A DNA stretch of 23,822 nucleotides from Funneliformis mosseae (lineage: Eukaryota > Glomeromycota > Glomeromycetes > Glomerales > Glomeraceae): contig CAJVPP010000984.1 in the NCBI GenBank assembly GCA_910592005.1, positions 1-23,822 of the forward strand, written 5' to 3'. Position numbers and translations under genes: made by a program. The first letter of the stretch is position 1; each line of letters opens with the position of its first letter. Under the pieces are notes generated by a model. That model was given only the letters and a program-made list of their open reading frames with translations, was not told the origin of the DNA and did not search any database. This document shows positions 1 through 10,036 of this stretch, piece by piece.

Positions 1-120
1 TCGCTTAAATCTGATTTATCTCGATTTTTTACTATGCAAATCAATTTCCATTTATAATTGAAAAATGTAGCCCATATCAAGATTTACCCAAATATAGCAA
101 AAATCCATTTTTCGTTTTTG

Positions 121-158
121 GAGTAGTTTCTGACTTTTCTACTGCAAAGGCCTCATAT
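121..158. repeat. MITE terminal repeat, single end
   Basis: This 38-bp stretch starts GAGTAGTTTCTGACTTTTCT and finishes with CAAAGGCCTCATAT. It matches the right terminal inverted repeat of the complete small element at 10707-10869, sharing the GAG..TTTC start, a CTTTTCTA/CCTTTCTA core and the CAAAGGCCTCATAT end. The matching left end is not seen here, so the rest of this copy probably lies left of the window edge. The family is unassigned. Confidence 0.5.
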
Positions 159-1640
159 TTTTATATATAAAGATATAAATTCTTTTTTTGAAAATTATTA
201 GTTATTATTATTGCTATCTCTAATAATCTATTCATTAAAATCTCAATTGAAAGACATAAATTTTTGATTATTCTATACTAAAAAAGTATAATTTCAAAAA
301 GTTTTAATAAAAATTTAACTAAATGATTAGAAATATTTAAAGATATAAAAGAATCTGAATTTGTAGATATAGATATTAAAGATTTAGCTTAAAATTATAA
401 TGCAAAATGGAATTTACATATTATATTCAAAGATACTTTATATTATTATTTTAATATTTATTATTTTTAATAATCAATTAATAAAAAATATAAATATACA
501 ATAAATCATATGATATAATTATTATATTATACTAAGATTTTATTAGTTAAAATAAAGCAAAAGATTCTATAATACTAGTTATTTATTATATAAAATATTC
601 TTATTGTCAATTTGTTTCAATACTAATTGGCTTTTATAATTGTATAAAAATTTAAATGAAGTAAATATCAGTGTGAATTTTTTTAATTAAAGACTTAATA
701 ATGATTTATATTTTTTAATTTAGTATAGTATAAGTATATTACACTTATTATAATTAGATATTAATTTAAAGTGAAATGAAGAACTTTATCCTTTTAAGTA
801 TATTGCAAATAAACTTACCTTCAATTTTATTTAATAATTAAAATTATTTATAATAATTTAAATATTTTCAAGCTAAATTAAATATATAATAAATTATTAT
901 AAAAAAAATTAAAATTTAAACTTATATATCTTACTATCTATTGACCTTATAAATATAAAAATATAATCATTTAATAGATCTTAATAAATAAACTAAAATT
1001 TATTTTTTTATAATTATTAGATAATAAGTTATTTTAAAAAATTAAAAAATTGATATACAGAGAGTTATTAAAAATCTCTAAATGTTTTTTAACTAAATAA
1101 ATTATTTAAAATTTTTAAATTTTAATTAAAAATTTTATTAAATATTTATTAAAAATGATTTATAAAATAAATTTCATACTAATTAATTAATATTTAACTA
1201 GGGTTCTATTTGCTTTAATTGCAACCTAAATTTGTTATGTTATATATTTGATCAAATTTTTGATAGTATTAATAAAAAATTCTCTTTATGATTTTTTAAT
1301 ATATCGCTTTAGTTTAGTAATGTTAAAAGGTATTTTTTTCTTTTTACAGATGCTTTTCTTGATATCAGTTCATAGATTTTTGATCAAATTGATATTTGAA
1401 CTTTAAGCAAGCCATAAAAGAATATACAAATTATTTTCTATATAAAAATTCTTCACCTACTTCATTTTGTGAGGTTGAGTATTATTCTTCTGAAAATTAT
1501 CATTACTATTTGAAAATATATTTTAAAATATGATTCATGTAAATAAGGTTCAAAATATTATATGATCACTATATTATTAAGTCACATTATTGATCTTAAT
1601 GATCATATATCTGCAAATATGTGACAAAATACAGAATATC
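159..1640. other. Extremely AT-rich stretch without a recognisable gene
   Basis: About 1.5 kb of very AT-rich DNA with stop codons in all frames. A TTTGATCAAA palindrome occurs twice (near 1248 and 1377). A weak hairpin pairs GTCACAT (1581-1587) with ATGTGAC (1619-1625). I see no open frame, RNA gene or element ends. It is most likely old repeat DNA. Confidence 0.6.
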
Positions 1641-1646
1641 AAAAAT

Positions 1647-1752
1647 GTTAAACATATTAAATATGTTTAATATGTTTAATATATTAGATATATTTAATAT
1701 AGTTAATATAATTAATATAGTTAACATAGTTAATATATTTGACATGTCAACA
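1647..1752. repeat. 9-nt minisatellite (TAATATAGT type)
   Basis: About twelve head-to-tail variants of a 9-nt unit, such as TAATATGTT, TAATATATT, TAATATAGT and TAACATAGT. The period is a multiple of three, so the minus strand stays open and encodes a repetitive Asn-Ile-Leu-like string. That apparent ORF (1596-1847) is a by-product of the repeat and not a gene. Confidence 0.75.
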
Positions 1753-1755
1753 TAT

Positions 1756-2323
1756 ATAATAGAATAGATATAAATATAAGCTTTTTGTAAATTAGAAAAG
1801 ATAGAACAATGATTGTATAGAAATCTCTCTCTTATAAAAGTTAGCACAATATTACCCTTTACTTTATATACTCTTCTTATTTATTTTCTCTTTTTTAATT
1901 TTCTTATATTTTATTATTTATTATTTTATTTTATCTAAATAAAGTATTTTTTATTTTCTATTGTGAAAACTCTTTGTATTATTGCATAAATCTCAGTTTA
2001 TAATTAAAGCCACTCACATTTAGTAAATTCAACTCAAATTGATAAAGCTAATAGTAAAACAACTAAAATTTAATATAAAGCTGATTAGAATTATATGTAA
2101 ACTATAAAAGAGTCAACTTTCTAATACCATGTCTAATAGTTATATCTGAAAAGATTGCATGTTAATATTTGGTAATGATAACATAACCCTCTTTTTCTAT
2201 TTATATATTACTGCAAAACTAAAATAACTATTGATGTACCCTTATAAATACATTTGACAATTTATTAAAGTATCAGAAAATTTATCACTAATTATACAAT
2301 AAAATTAACTAAAATATTAGAAC
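1756..2323. other. AT-rich spacer, nothing recognised
   Basis: Roughly 570 bp of AT-rich sequence. I found no open frame of useful length, no inverted terminal repeats and no RNA gene. Confidence 0.5.
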
Positions 2324-2796
2324 TGCAAAACTACTTCTAAAGATTCTTTTTGTCTTACTTGTAACTCTAGTACTGATTTCTCTGAACTCTCAGAAGCTAA
2401 TCAAACTTTTTTTAATTGGACTATTGATAACTTTAAAGCATAATAATATATAAATAAAGTATAATTACATTTAAATAAGCTATTATTATGCTAACTATCA
2501 ACCTTTAACAAGTGTACTTTTGACAAGCTTTATGCTTATTATATTATAATCAATTACTTTATACTACATTAAATTAATCTATTAGATCATGTATTGAAAA
2601 TTTAAAAAAAAGATTTTATCAGAAGACTGCAAAGATGACAAATCTAAGAATTGTTATTACCACTTAGTCAAGTATTTATAAATAACCTTTTGCTGAAGAA
2701 AAGAGAAGGAGTTTTCAAAACTTTAAAGATACTTTAAATACTACCAATTATGAATTCAGCTTTAGAAAATATTGTGACATTGTAAATATAATTTAA
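2324..2796 (+). pseudogene. Decayed coding remnant, unknown family
   Basis: Two stretches read like former protein. Positions 2324-2443 encode 39 residues with a Cys-rich start (CKTTSKDSFCLTCNSSTDF) before a stop. Positions 2584-2796 encode about 70 residues in another frame, including EEKRRSFQNFKDTLNTTNYE followed by FSFRKYCDIVN. The second stretch is broken by a TAG and a TAA, both one C-to-T change from a Gln codon. The amino-acid mix (Cys, Trp, Phe, Arg, Glu) is richer than random AT-rich DNA would give. The two cysteines two residues apart could belong to a zinc finger, but no complete finger is visible. It lies just upstream of the hAT transposase remnant and may be its 5' part or a separate element. 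Confidence 0.35.
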
Positions 2797-2926
2797 AATT
2801 TTAAATAATTTAATATTAAGAAATTTTAATTAAAAATTTAATTAATATAATAATAAATATCTATAAATTCTATATCAAGAGAAGTTATTTTTATCTTGTT
2901 TTATACATTAAATGAATCTTTATATA

Positions 2927-4022
2927 GGAGATATTTTTAAAGAATTAAGTGCTACTAATGATCTTTATAATTTTTCTAATGAATATCTTAAAAATATTTT
3001 AGATAATAATTGGTGAAAAGATTAGAAATGATTATGCTTTCTTATTATGTTACATTAAATCAATTATAATATTATAATTCTTGATTGCATAAAGTACTTC
3101 ATAGTTTTAGAAATATAGTTACAGTTTTATAATCTTTTACTAACAAAAGTTTAAATAAAATACTTTTAAAAAAACTAGAAAAATATGGACTAATTAGAAA
3201 CAATCTCTAAATTTAATTCTATTATTAAAAAATCTTTTTTTTTCTTATCTTGATTGATAGGTTACTTATTATTATATTGCTTAGTTAATGAAAAACTAAT
3301 ATCATTATTAGTTAAATTAGAAACATATAAAAAAATCCATATAATAATGCTATTGTTCATCAATTTAATCAAGATATTTTGTGATTTTGGAATTATATAT
3401 ATAGATATTCAAAGGAACTTTATTAAATAGCAGAACAAATTTTTTTAATTGCAGTAAAAACAGCATTTTTAAAAAGCCATTTTCTATAATAGAATGGTTA
3501 TATTCAAAATAACGAAATCAATTAGAAATAAGAATTTTATTTATTTATTTTATTTATAAATTATAATATATTAATAAATTATTATTTTATATTAGTCTGA
3601 AAAAGTACTTACTATAATATAAATATGAGTTTCTATATAATAAGAATTAAAATTAAAAAAATTGATGAGAAAATATATAAGTTTAATATTACAAATATAG
3701 TATTACCTATATTAGCTGAAATTAATAATAATGTTAAATATATATCTGATATATTAGATAATAAATTATCTGATATAGAAAATAATATACAAATAGTAAA
3801 TGATTAGCAAATTATAGTTTCAAGATGGATAAATATATTAAAATATGATTTAGATTTAGAAAATACTGATATTATTACAATAAAGATGAAGAAGAAGAAG
3901 ATATTTCTTTAACTAATATTTTTAATTTACCTCATCCTGCCATAAATAAAGATTTTAAATAGAAATTTCAAAATATTTTTGTTGAAAATCTAGGAATGCT
4001 TAAATACTTAAAAACTTTATAA
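2927..4022 (+). pseudogene. Decayed hAT-family transposase (C-terminal half)
   Basis: This is a remnant of a cut-and-paste hAT (Ac-like) transposase. Fragment 2927-3016 reads GDIFKELSATNDLYNF and YLKNILDNNW. After a frameshift, one frame carries from about 3040 to 3807. It contains LHKVLHSFRNIV (about 3085), then FWNYIYRYSKELY, IAEQIFLIAVKTA and GYIQNNEIN (3385-3520). This order resembles the hAT dimerisation region, where FW..L....KEL..(L/I)A..IF.I.V.SA precedes a G(F/Y)(I/L)H..RRN motif. A second frameshift leads to 3879-4022 with an acidic run and LPHPAINKDFK, stop, KFQNIFVENL. That resembles the HPA....KW.L..(I/L)F tail of such proteins. Frame 3040-3807 has many TAA, TAG and TGA stops, and the normally conserved Cys-Glu-Arg of the dimerisation motif is degenerate. 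The protein is not functional. Family assignment is by motif recall only. Confidence 0.5.
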
Positions 4023-4149
4023 ATAATAATAATTAGGTAATAAATAAATAGTTTAGTATTAGTATAAATAATATATATGTTGTTATAATAATAAATAATG
4101 AATTTATAATATAAAAGCAAATTTTAGTATTAAATTATAAAAATTTTAT

Positions 4150-4237
4150 TTGAATGGACCTAAATATAAGTCCAATAGTCCAATAAAATTTGGAATTGGA
4201 TTGGACTAAGTCCAATAGTTCAATAGTCCAATAGTCC
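4150..4237. repeat. AGTCCAAT palindromic tandem array
   Basis: The octamer AGTCCAAT or close variants recurs at least six times in under 90 bp, in both orientations. It includes the near-perfect palindrome ATTGGACTAAGTCCAAT in the middle. It resembles in design the CTGAACTGAA array at 21984-22667: a short GC-containing word iterated on both strands inside AT-rich DNA. No gene overlaps it. Confidence 0.65.
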
Positions 4238-4245
4238 ATAAGGCC

Positions 4246-4965
4246 ATCACTGCTGACAGTAAAACTTTTATCATTACTGCTACCACTTTTTGTTTCTTAT
4301 TAGTATTATTGCATTCTCTATCAATTTAATGGTTTTGTCACTTGCTTTGCCTATGACAAATTTGATACCACTAGCAGCACATGTTTTACTGTAAAAATTC
4401 TTTCTCCTTTTCAAGCATTGCTAACTCTTTCGTCTCGTTTTTTGCCTTGTTTTTTTTTGCTTTTCCTTTTATCTGATTGATCATAATAAAATAATAAATA
4501 TGATCGATCACATGTTCTAGACCAAATACAATATTGACATATAACGATAATATTTTATATAAATTATTCAAAATTTAAACTAATATTTAGCCTATCATTA
4601 ACAGTTCTTTCTCTAATTGCCGTAATTAAATAATTAAATATAATACCTATCACAATAATTAAGAAAATTAACATTTAAGTTTACGCAATACAACTTTATT
4701 TAACTTTAATTTGACAAACGCTAAAGATCAATTAACTCCATTCATTCATTTAATGAGAAAATTTTTATTGTCGGTAAAGATAAAATCAAAAAAAAAAAAG
4801 TGTTATTTCATGACTTTTATTAAAAATGATACATCAAAGACGAACTCGATTAAACAAACTCGGAAAGTTTTTGTAATCAAAATTTGACGCACTTATTCTG
4901 AAACACAATTTAGCAATTAAGATTTTTATTTAAAGGAAAAAAAAAAATAATAATCAGATAAGATT
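4246..4965. other. Spacer downstream of the GST gene with a weak minus-strand ORF remnant
   Basis: Minus-strand positions 4571-4386 encode 60 residues ending in a Lys/Glu-rich, coiled-coil-like segment (KGKAKKNKAKNETKELAML). Immediately downstream, shifted by one frame, 4384-4277 reads GIKFVIGKASDKTIKLI. The two could be one protein broken by a frameshift, or chance. I do not recognise a family, and no start context or splice pattern supports a live gene. From about 4700 the composition rises toward that of the neighbouring GST gene. Confidence 0.3.
4925..4930 (-). terminator. Possible polyadenylation signal AATAAA of the GST gene
   Basis: On the minus strand AATAAA lies 36 nt beyond the GST stop codon, a normal distance for a fungal 3' end signal. 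In such AT-rich DNA the hexamer is common, so position is the main support. Confidence 0.4.
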
Positions 4966-5761
4966 TTACTTATTTTCTTGCATTTTTTTAAAAACAGCTT
5001 TAATTTTTTGAGATAATTCTTCCAACTTTTCAGGATTTTCAATACATTCTCTAAGCCCAGTGCTAGGTACATCTATGCCTTTTTGAGTAGCAGGTCTTGC
5101 ATCAATACGAGCCACCCAAGCTTTTAAATTTGGTAAATCATCTAGATTTGGAATTCCACAAAGAAGGTGGAACTTAACCGAGGAATAATTTGCAATATCT
5201 GCTAAAGTATACCTATTTCCAACTAAATACTCCTTCTTTTCCAAGAAATCATTTAAGATGGTGTAATATTTTTTGGTTTCTTTAGTATATCGTTCAATGC
5301 AATATGGAATATGTTCTGGTGAGTAAGTATTAAAATAATTAGCTTGTCCTTGCATAGGTCCGAGTCCAGCCATTTGGAACATAACCTAATAAGAGTAAGA
5401 GGGATTAAACCTTTTTTTTTTTTGATTTCATTCATGAGAACAAAAAGAAATTTGACCATACCCATTGTATAACTTGACTTTTTAACTTGGGATCCTTTGG
5501 CAATAATTTCTCTTCAAGATCATAAGTTTCACAAAGGTAAAGCATAATAGCGCCACTTTCAAATACATTAAAGTCATGATCCGTGAGAGCAGGAATTTTT
5601 CCTACTGGATTGATTTTCAAAAATTCGGGGTGCTTTTGTTCTAAATTTTCAAGAGAAACAAAATTCACTTTATAAGGAAGTCCTAATTCTTCAAGAGTAA
5701 TGCTAACTTTTACTCCGTTGGAAGTTGAGTAAGTGTGAAGAGTAATATCAGGAGATGCCAT
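4966..5761 (-). CDS. Glutathione S-transferase, Ure2/GstA-like, two exons
   Basis: It conjugates glutathione to electrophiles or reduces peroxides, probably in the cytosol. Exon 1 is 5761-5462 and exon 2 is 5385-4966. The 76-nt intron has GTATGG..TTATTAG ends and falls between codons. The product is 239 aa, typical for the family. Residues 1-80 form the thioredoxin-like domain, with NPVGKIPALTDH followed by ESGAIMLYL, the glutathione-binding segment. Residues from about 90 form the helical domain. The join yields QWVMFQMAGLGPMQGQANYF, a signature of fungal Ure2-like/nu-class transferases, which confirms the splice. TSNG at residues 13-16 supplies the Asn/Ser that stands in for catalytic Tyr in this class. 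An Ala-Asp-Ile helix cap follows YTLADIANY. No signal peptide or membrane segment is present. The gene stands alone with no clustered partner. Family is nearly certain; substrate is unknown. Confidence 0.95.
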
Positions 5762-5810
5762 TTTTCGGTTATTATTGAAAAAAAATTTTTTTTTTGTTTT
5801 AAATTGGGCC

Positions 5811-5820
5811 TATTTATAAA
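5811..5820 (-). promoter_or_regulatory. Possible TATA box of the GST gene
   Basis: The minus strand reads TTTATAAATA about 50 nt upstream of the GST start codon, followed by an A/T homopolymer-rich leader. Position and sequence fit a TATA element, but similar strings are frequent in this window. Confidence 0.35.
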
Positions 5821-6960
5821 CACGATTCAAAAGAGTAACGATTGAGTTTAATGTGGAAAACAAGATTTTCCCAAGCCTTCAATATTTAGCTTTATATAAA
5901 CTTTTTTATGATAATCTGATTGTAAATATAGTTAAATTAATACAAAAAAAAAATTTTTTTATTTAATAGGCTTTAAAGAGTTTAATTAATATTTGTAAAA
6001 TAAATAATATTTTACATAATGTTCACAATGATTGTGTAAATGGAACCTTTTATAATATAATGAAAAAATTAATCATTTTTTGAATGTCGGCCGTTTTTGA
6101 ATTAGTACTCCGAATACTCTGGTTGATTTGCACAATGCGTAGTGTGCATCTGATTTCATACTTTTTGATCTTGATACGACTTTTACGCCATTTCTCTCAC
6201 GTTCCTTTCTTCCTTATTTACAATTTTCACACTACAGGAAAAATTTTTGATTTTTATTGCATTTTAGATCTTGATGTTATTGTAATAAGATCTTAATTCT
6301 GCAATCTTCCCATATTACCAAAATGAGGATCTCTTTCAGAAAACGTGACATTTATCATAGGCATTGATACAAACAAATAAGGAAGAACGTATCAAGGTAC
6401 TATACTTGGGAAAGGAAGACCCTCGTCGGGTCTGATTTACAAAAGTAATTTGAGCCCGGCACGAAATGTATTAAAAATCTTTGCTTTTTATAGCAATATA
6501 AACAATATAAATTAATTGGGCATTTGCTGATTAGGCCACACCAATTTGATTTTTCGTTTAACATAACCCTCCTTATTTCGATGAATATTATGTACAATAT
6601 ACGGCTGTATTTTCGGTCATGTGATAATTTGCCGATCGCATATTTAGAAATGTGTACAATTGTAAAATATAATTGTGAAAAAAAAAGGTTGATTTTACCG
6701 CAACTTTACGTATGGAGAATTTTTGAATTTTTTTACAATTAGCTTTTTATTAAAAACTTCTTTGTTCCGGAATATTTGTATGATTTTCAAATAATAAATG
6801 CTTAAGTTTCTCTGAAGAATTTCCTCCTCAACTGAATTTTATTTTATTATCTTTGTGCTAGGATTTGATTTAAATTTTCAAATATTTTACTTCTTTTTCC
6901 GAACCTTTACATTTTTTGTAGATCATTTCCAAATTTTTTCTTATAATATTTGTAGAATAC
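5821..6960. other. Unique, more GC-balanced upstream region of the GST gene
   Basis: About 1.1 kb that is clearly less AT-rich than the DNA beyond it and contains no recognisable gene. Short open frames on both strands (6084-6296 plus, 6400-6597 minus, 6524-6742 plus) look like no known protein, and most lack good start contexts. Structured bits are a 6-bp-stem hairpin AGACCC-TCGTC-GGGTCT (6417-6433) and the inverted pair TTGATAC (6364-6370) and GTATCAA (6389-6395). It may be GST promoter, an unrecognised non-coding gene, or an old solo LTR whose ends I could not place. Confidence 0.4.
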
Positions 6961-8314
6961 AAAATGCAACTGAAAGATCATGAGGAAGTTATGATTAATA
7001 AATAAATAAAGCAAACAAAAAAAAGACTTTAAATTAACTAGATTTTAATTCTAATCCAAACATTAAACCATCAAGATGAAATTGGATAAGTTGAATAAAA
7101 CAATTAAATAACATATTATCTGAAATACTATAATGGAATTAATGAATTATCTTTCTGTTAACGGGATAAATAGATTTTCAGATCAGTAATTTTGCTATTT
7201 TCATAATTTTCACATAGTTTATAAACATGTTCTATCTTTTGATACAAGTTAATAAAAGTATTAGATGCATCTTTTTGAATGTATAGTAAGCATAAAATCT
7301 ATAACTAATAAATTTTATGATCTTTTTGATGCTATTACAGCAGAATAATATAATAAAGAGATGTAAGTTTTTGTTAAAAGAAAAAAGTCTGAAAAAATTA
7401 GTAAGAAATCAATAATGATTTAAATAATAATCTAAAATGTTAAATATTTTTAAATTTTTGCAAATTAAATTTTATCTCATTATCAATATAAATTTGAATA
7501 TATCAGCTTCAACTTTAAGTAAATCAAATAATTTAACATTTTAATAAAAAATTCAAGGCAGTTATTACTTCCTCAATATTGTATAGAATATAATAATTAT
7601 TGCTAACTTTACTATAAAATTATTAAATTTTTATAAGCTCAAAAAGTCAATTAGATAGGTAATCTACATAATACATTAGCAAACATTTGTAAATCGATTT
7701 ATAAATACCTTATGATATATCAATTTACATCTTTTTATATTGCATTTACATTTGTATTATTTGTTAGATTTTTTACACAGTTGAAAACCTATCAGAATAA
7801 TAAAATATATAATAAATTTTATCATACTAGTCATTATAAAAATCTTATATCACAATTATTTATTAATCAATTATAGGTAAATAATAATATATAAGATTAA
7901 ATAATACTTAAAATTTTCTTTAATTAAATTTTAAAATATATTTTAAATACTTAGTTAAAACTGCTAATAATATGAATAAATTTCATTATAATAATACAAA
8001 TATTTGCAATCCTAATAATGATAGTTTTATATATTAAATTACTGCTTATAATCATAATAGTCTCAAAAATAATTATATTCAATTAAATAATTTCTTGTTT
8101 TAAAAACTATTTTATAAGTATATTAATATTTAAGAATTTTTTTCAATTAATATTGTAAAATAATATTAATTTATAAAGAATTAATATTTATATTTCAATA
8201 AATATATATAGGTTAGTATATTAAGATTTTTTATAATTTATTTTTAAAATCATCAATAATTCATATTATTTCTAGATTTTATCAAAAAAATTATTTAGAA
8301 AATTTACTTAGCAT
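6961..8314. other. AT-rich repeat-derived stretch, nothing recognised
   Basis: About 1.35 kb, very AT-rich. Some short plus-strand runs (for example around 7555-7680 and 7970-8060) have a protein-like residue mix between frequent stops. I could not assign them to a family or join them convincingly. Confidence 0.45.
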
Positions 8315-8435
8315 TAATTAATTTTAATGATGTTAAAATTAATTATATTAATTTAATATTTATTATAAATTATTAATAAAATAATTACGTTTATTAAAAT
8401 ATAATTTAATTAATAATTTATTAATTTACACTAAA
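8315..8435. repeat. Direct repeat copy A (121 bp)
   Basis: Aligns without gaps to 8833-8953, with 108 of 121 positions identical by hand count. Twelve of the thirteen differences are transitions. It begins with a hairpin: TAATTAATTTTAA (8315-8327), a TGATG loop, then the complementary arm (8333-8345). The type of element is unknown. The paired copies are 518 bp apart. Confidence 0.75.
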
Positions 8436-8832
8436 GTTATTTTAGAAATAATTAATTATGTATAGAATATTTAATAAATAAAATTTTAAAAATATATATG
8501 TTAGTTAGGACTTACAAAAACTTGTTTCATTATTATACATGATAAATATAAAAGAATATATTTAATAAGATAATGAAAATACAATTAATATTTAAATATT
8601 TAAATATATTTATTATCTAATTTTATAATATTTATATAGTATTCCTATATTAAGAAAGTCACATCAGTTATACTATAAATATTTTATTTTGATTTTACTA
8701 GTAATACTGCTATAAGTTTAAATGCTATTAGTTATAATTTAAAAAAGAGATTATGATTGATATTAACTTTAGTAGATTATACTATTATATCAGATTTGTG
8801 AATAAATAATAATTATAATTATACTTTAATAC

Positions 8833-8953
8833 TAATTAATTTTGATGATTTCAAAATTAATTATGTCAATTCAATATTTATTATAAATTATTAATAAAAT
8901 AATTACATCTATTAAAATATAATTTAATTAGTAATTTATCAATTTATGCTGAA
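8833..8953. repeat. Direct repeat copy B (121 bp)
   Basis: Partner of 8315-8435. It begins with the same hairpin, but one A-T pair of the stem is replaced by G-C (TTTTGA..TCAAAA), so the 13-bp stem (8833-8845 with 8851-8863) is still perfect. The 397 bp between the copies are AT-rich without a recognisable gene. The arrangement could be short LTR-like repeats or two insertions of one element. Confidence 0.75.
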
Positions 8954-9059
8954 ATATAATTATAATTAAATAAATTTTAATATATTTTGAGATAAAATAA
9001 AGGTTTATTTCAATAAACAGATAGGATAGTAGTTAACAACAAACTTTAATTTTATATTA

Positions 9060-9802
9060 TAGTGGCTAATAAAAGAAACGTAACAACTTATTTTTAGCTT
9101 TAAATGATTATAACTTATTAATTACAAATGCTAGAAACATAATTTTTGATTCATTTTAATACTTACATTTGGAAAACATCCTATAAAAATTTATTGGCCA
9201 ATTAATAATGCCAATTTTGTATAATGTAAAGATCTATATTAAAAATAGTACTTAATGACTTTTGAGCTTAGAAAACTTTTTTAAGCGGGCTAGCTATCAT
9301 AAAACTGATACTGGATTCCGATTCTTCTCTGCGTGACGATTCCAACAAGCTAAATTTCGTCCAAATCGGACCTTCCGATCAGGAGTTATCGCGCAGCAAA
9401 GATTGGCATTTTACTATATAAAATTGGTTAGACTTATTTTTTATAGTAAAATGCCGATCTTTGCTGCGCGATAACTCCTGATCGGAAGGTCCGATTTGGA
9501 CGAAATTTAGCTTTTGTTGGAATCGTCACGCAGAGGAGAATCGGAATCCAATATCAGTTTTATGATAGCTAGCCCGCTTAAAAAAGTTTTCTAAGCTCAA
9601 AAGTCATTAAGTACTATTTTTAATGTAGATCTTTACATTATACAAAATTGGCATTATTAATTGGCCAATAAATTTTTATAGGATGTTTTTCAAATGTAAG
9701 GATTAAAATGAATCAAAAATTATGTTTCTAGCATTTGTAGTTAATAAGTTATAAGTGTTTAAAACTAAAAATAAGTTGTTGTGTTTCTTTTATTAGCCAC
9801 TA
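9060..9802. mobile_element. 743-bp foldback (giant palindrome) element, TA target duplication
   Basis: Two arms, 9060-9418 and 9442-9802, are inverted copies of each other and about 96% identical by eye, separated by a 23-nt AT-rich spacer. The ends read TAGTGGCTAATAAAAG and its complement and are flanked by TA on both sides (9058-9059 and 9803-9804). That is the target choice of Tc1/mariner elements. No open frame exists, so it would be non-autonomous. The inner 110 bp of each arm contain many CpG sites and GC-balanced words (CGTCCAAATCGGACCTTCCG; GAGTTATCGCGCAGC), unlike everything around them. That suggests a fairly recent insertion. A transcript of either strand would fold into a very long hairpin. 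Confidence 0.85.
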
Positions 9803-9804
9803 TA

Positions 9805-10036
9805 TTATCATTAAACGTTAACAAATAATGTATTTTGATTTGAACAGTTATTTCTTAAGATAATAATATTAAATAGTTTTTCTTTTTCTTTTATAAATAA
9901 ATAAAAAAACTAAAGTATTATTTAAATTTGTTGTATCTAAACTTACTTTTTTTAATTATAAAGCAATTTGTAATAGAATATTAAAGAATATAACTAAATT
10001 TCTTTAATAAAATATTATAAAAATAATAAAAATAAA
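9805..10036. other. AT-rich spacer
   Basis: Short AT-rich interval between the foldback element and the decayed ORF at 10037. No feature is recognised. Confidence 0.4.

Noticed and set aside
1596..1847. 83-residue minus-strand open frame
   Set aside because: Its length comes from the 9-nt minisatellite, whose period is a multiple of three; the product is a monotonous Asn/Ile/Leu string.
5253..5465. Minus-strand open frame overlapping the GST gene
   Set aside because: It reads through the GST intron and then exon 2 in the wrong frame.
6084..6742. Three short open frames on both strands upstream of GST
   Set aside because: No recognisable motif and no splice joins that improve them; the hydrophobic residue mix is what T-rich DNA gives by chance.
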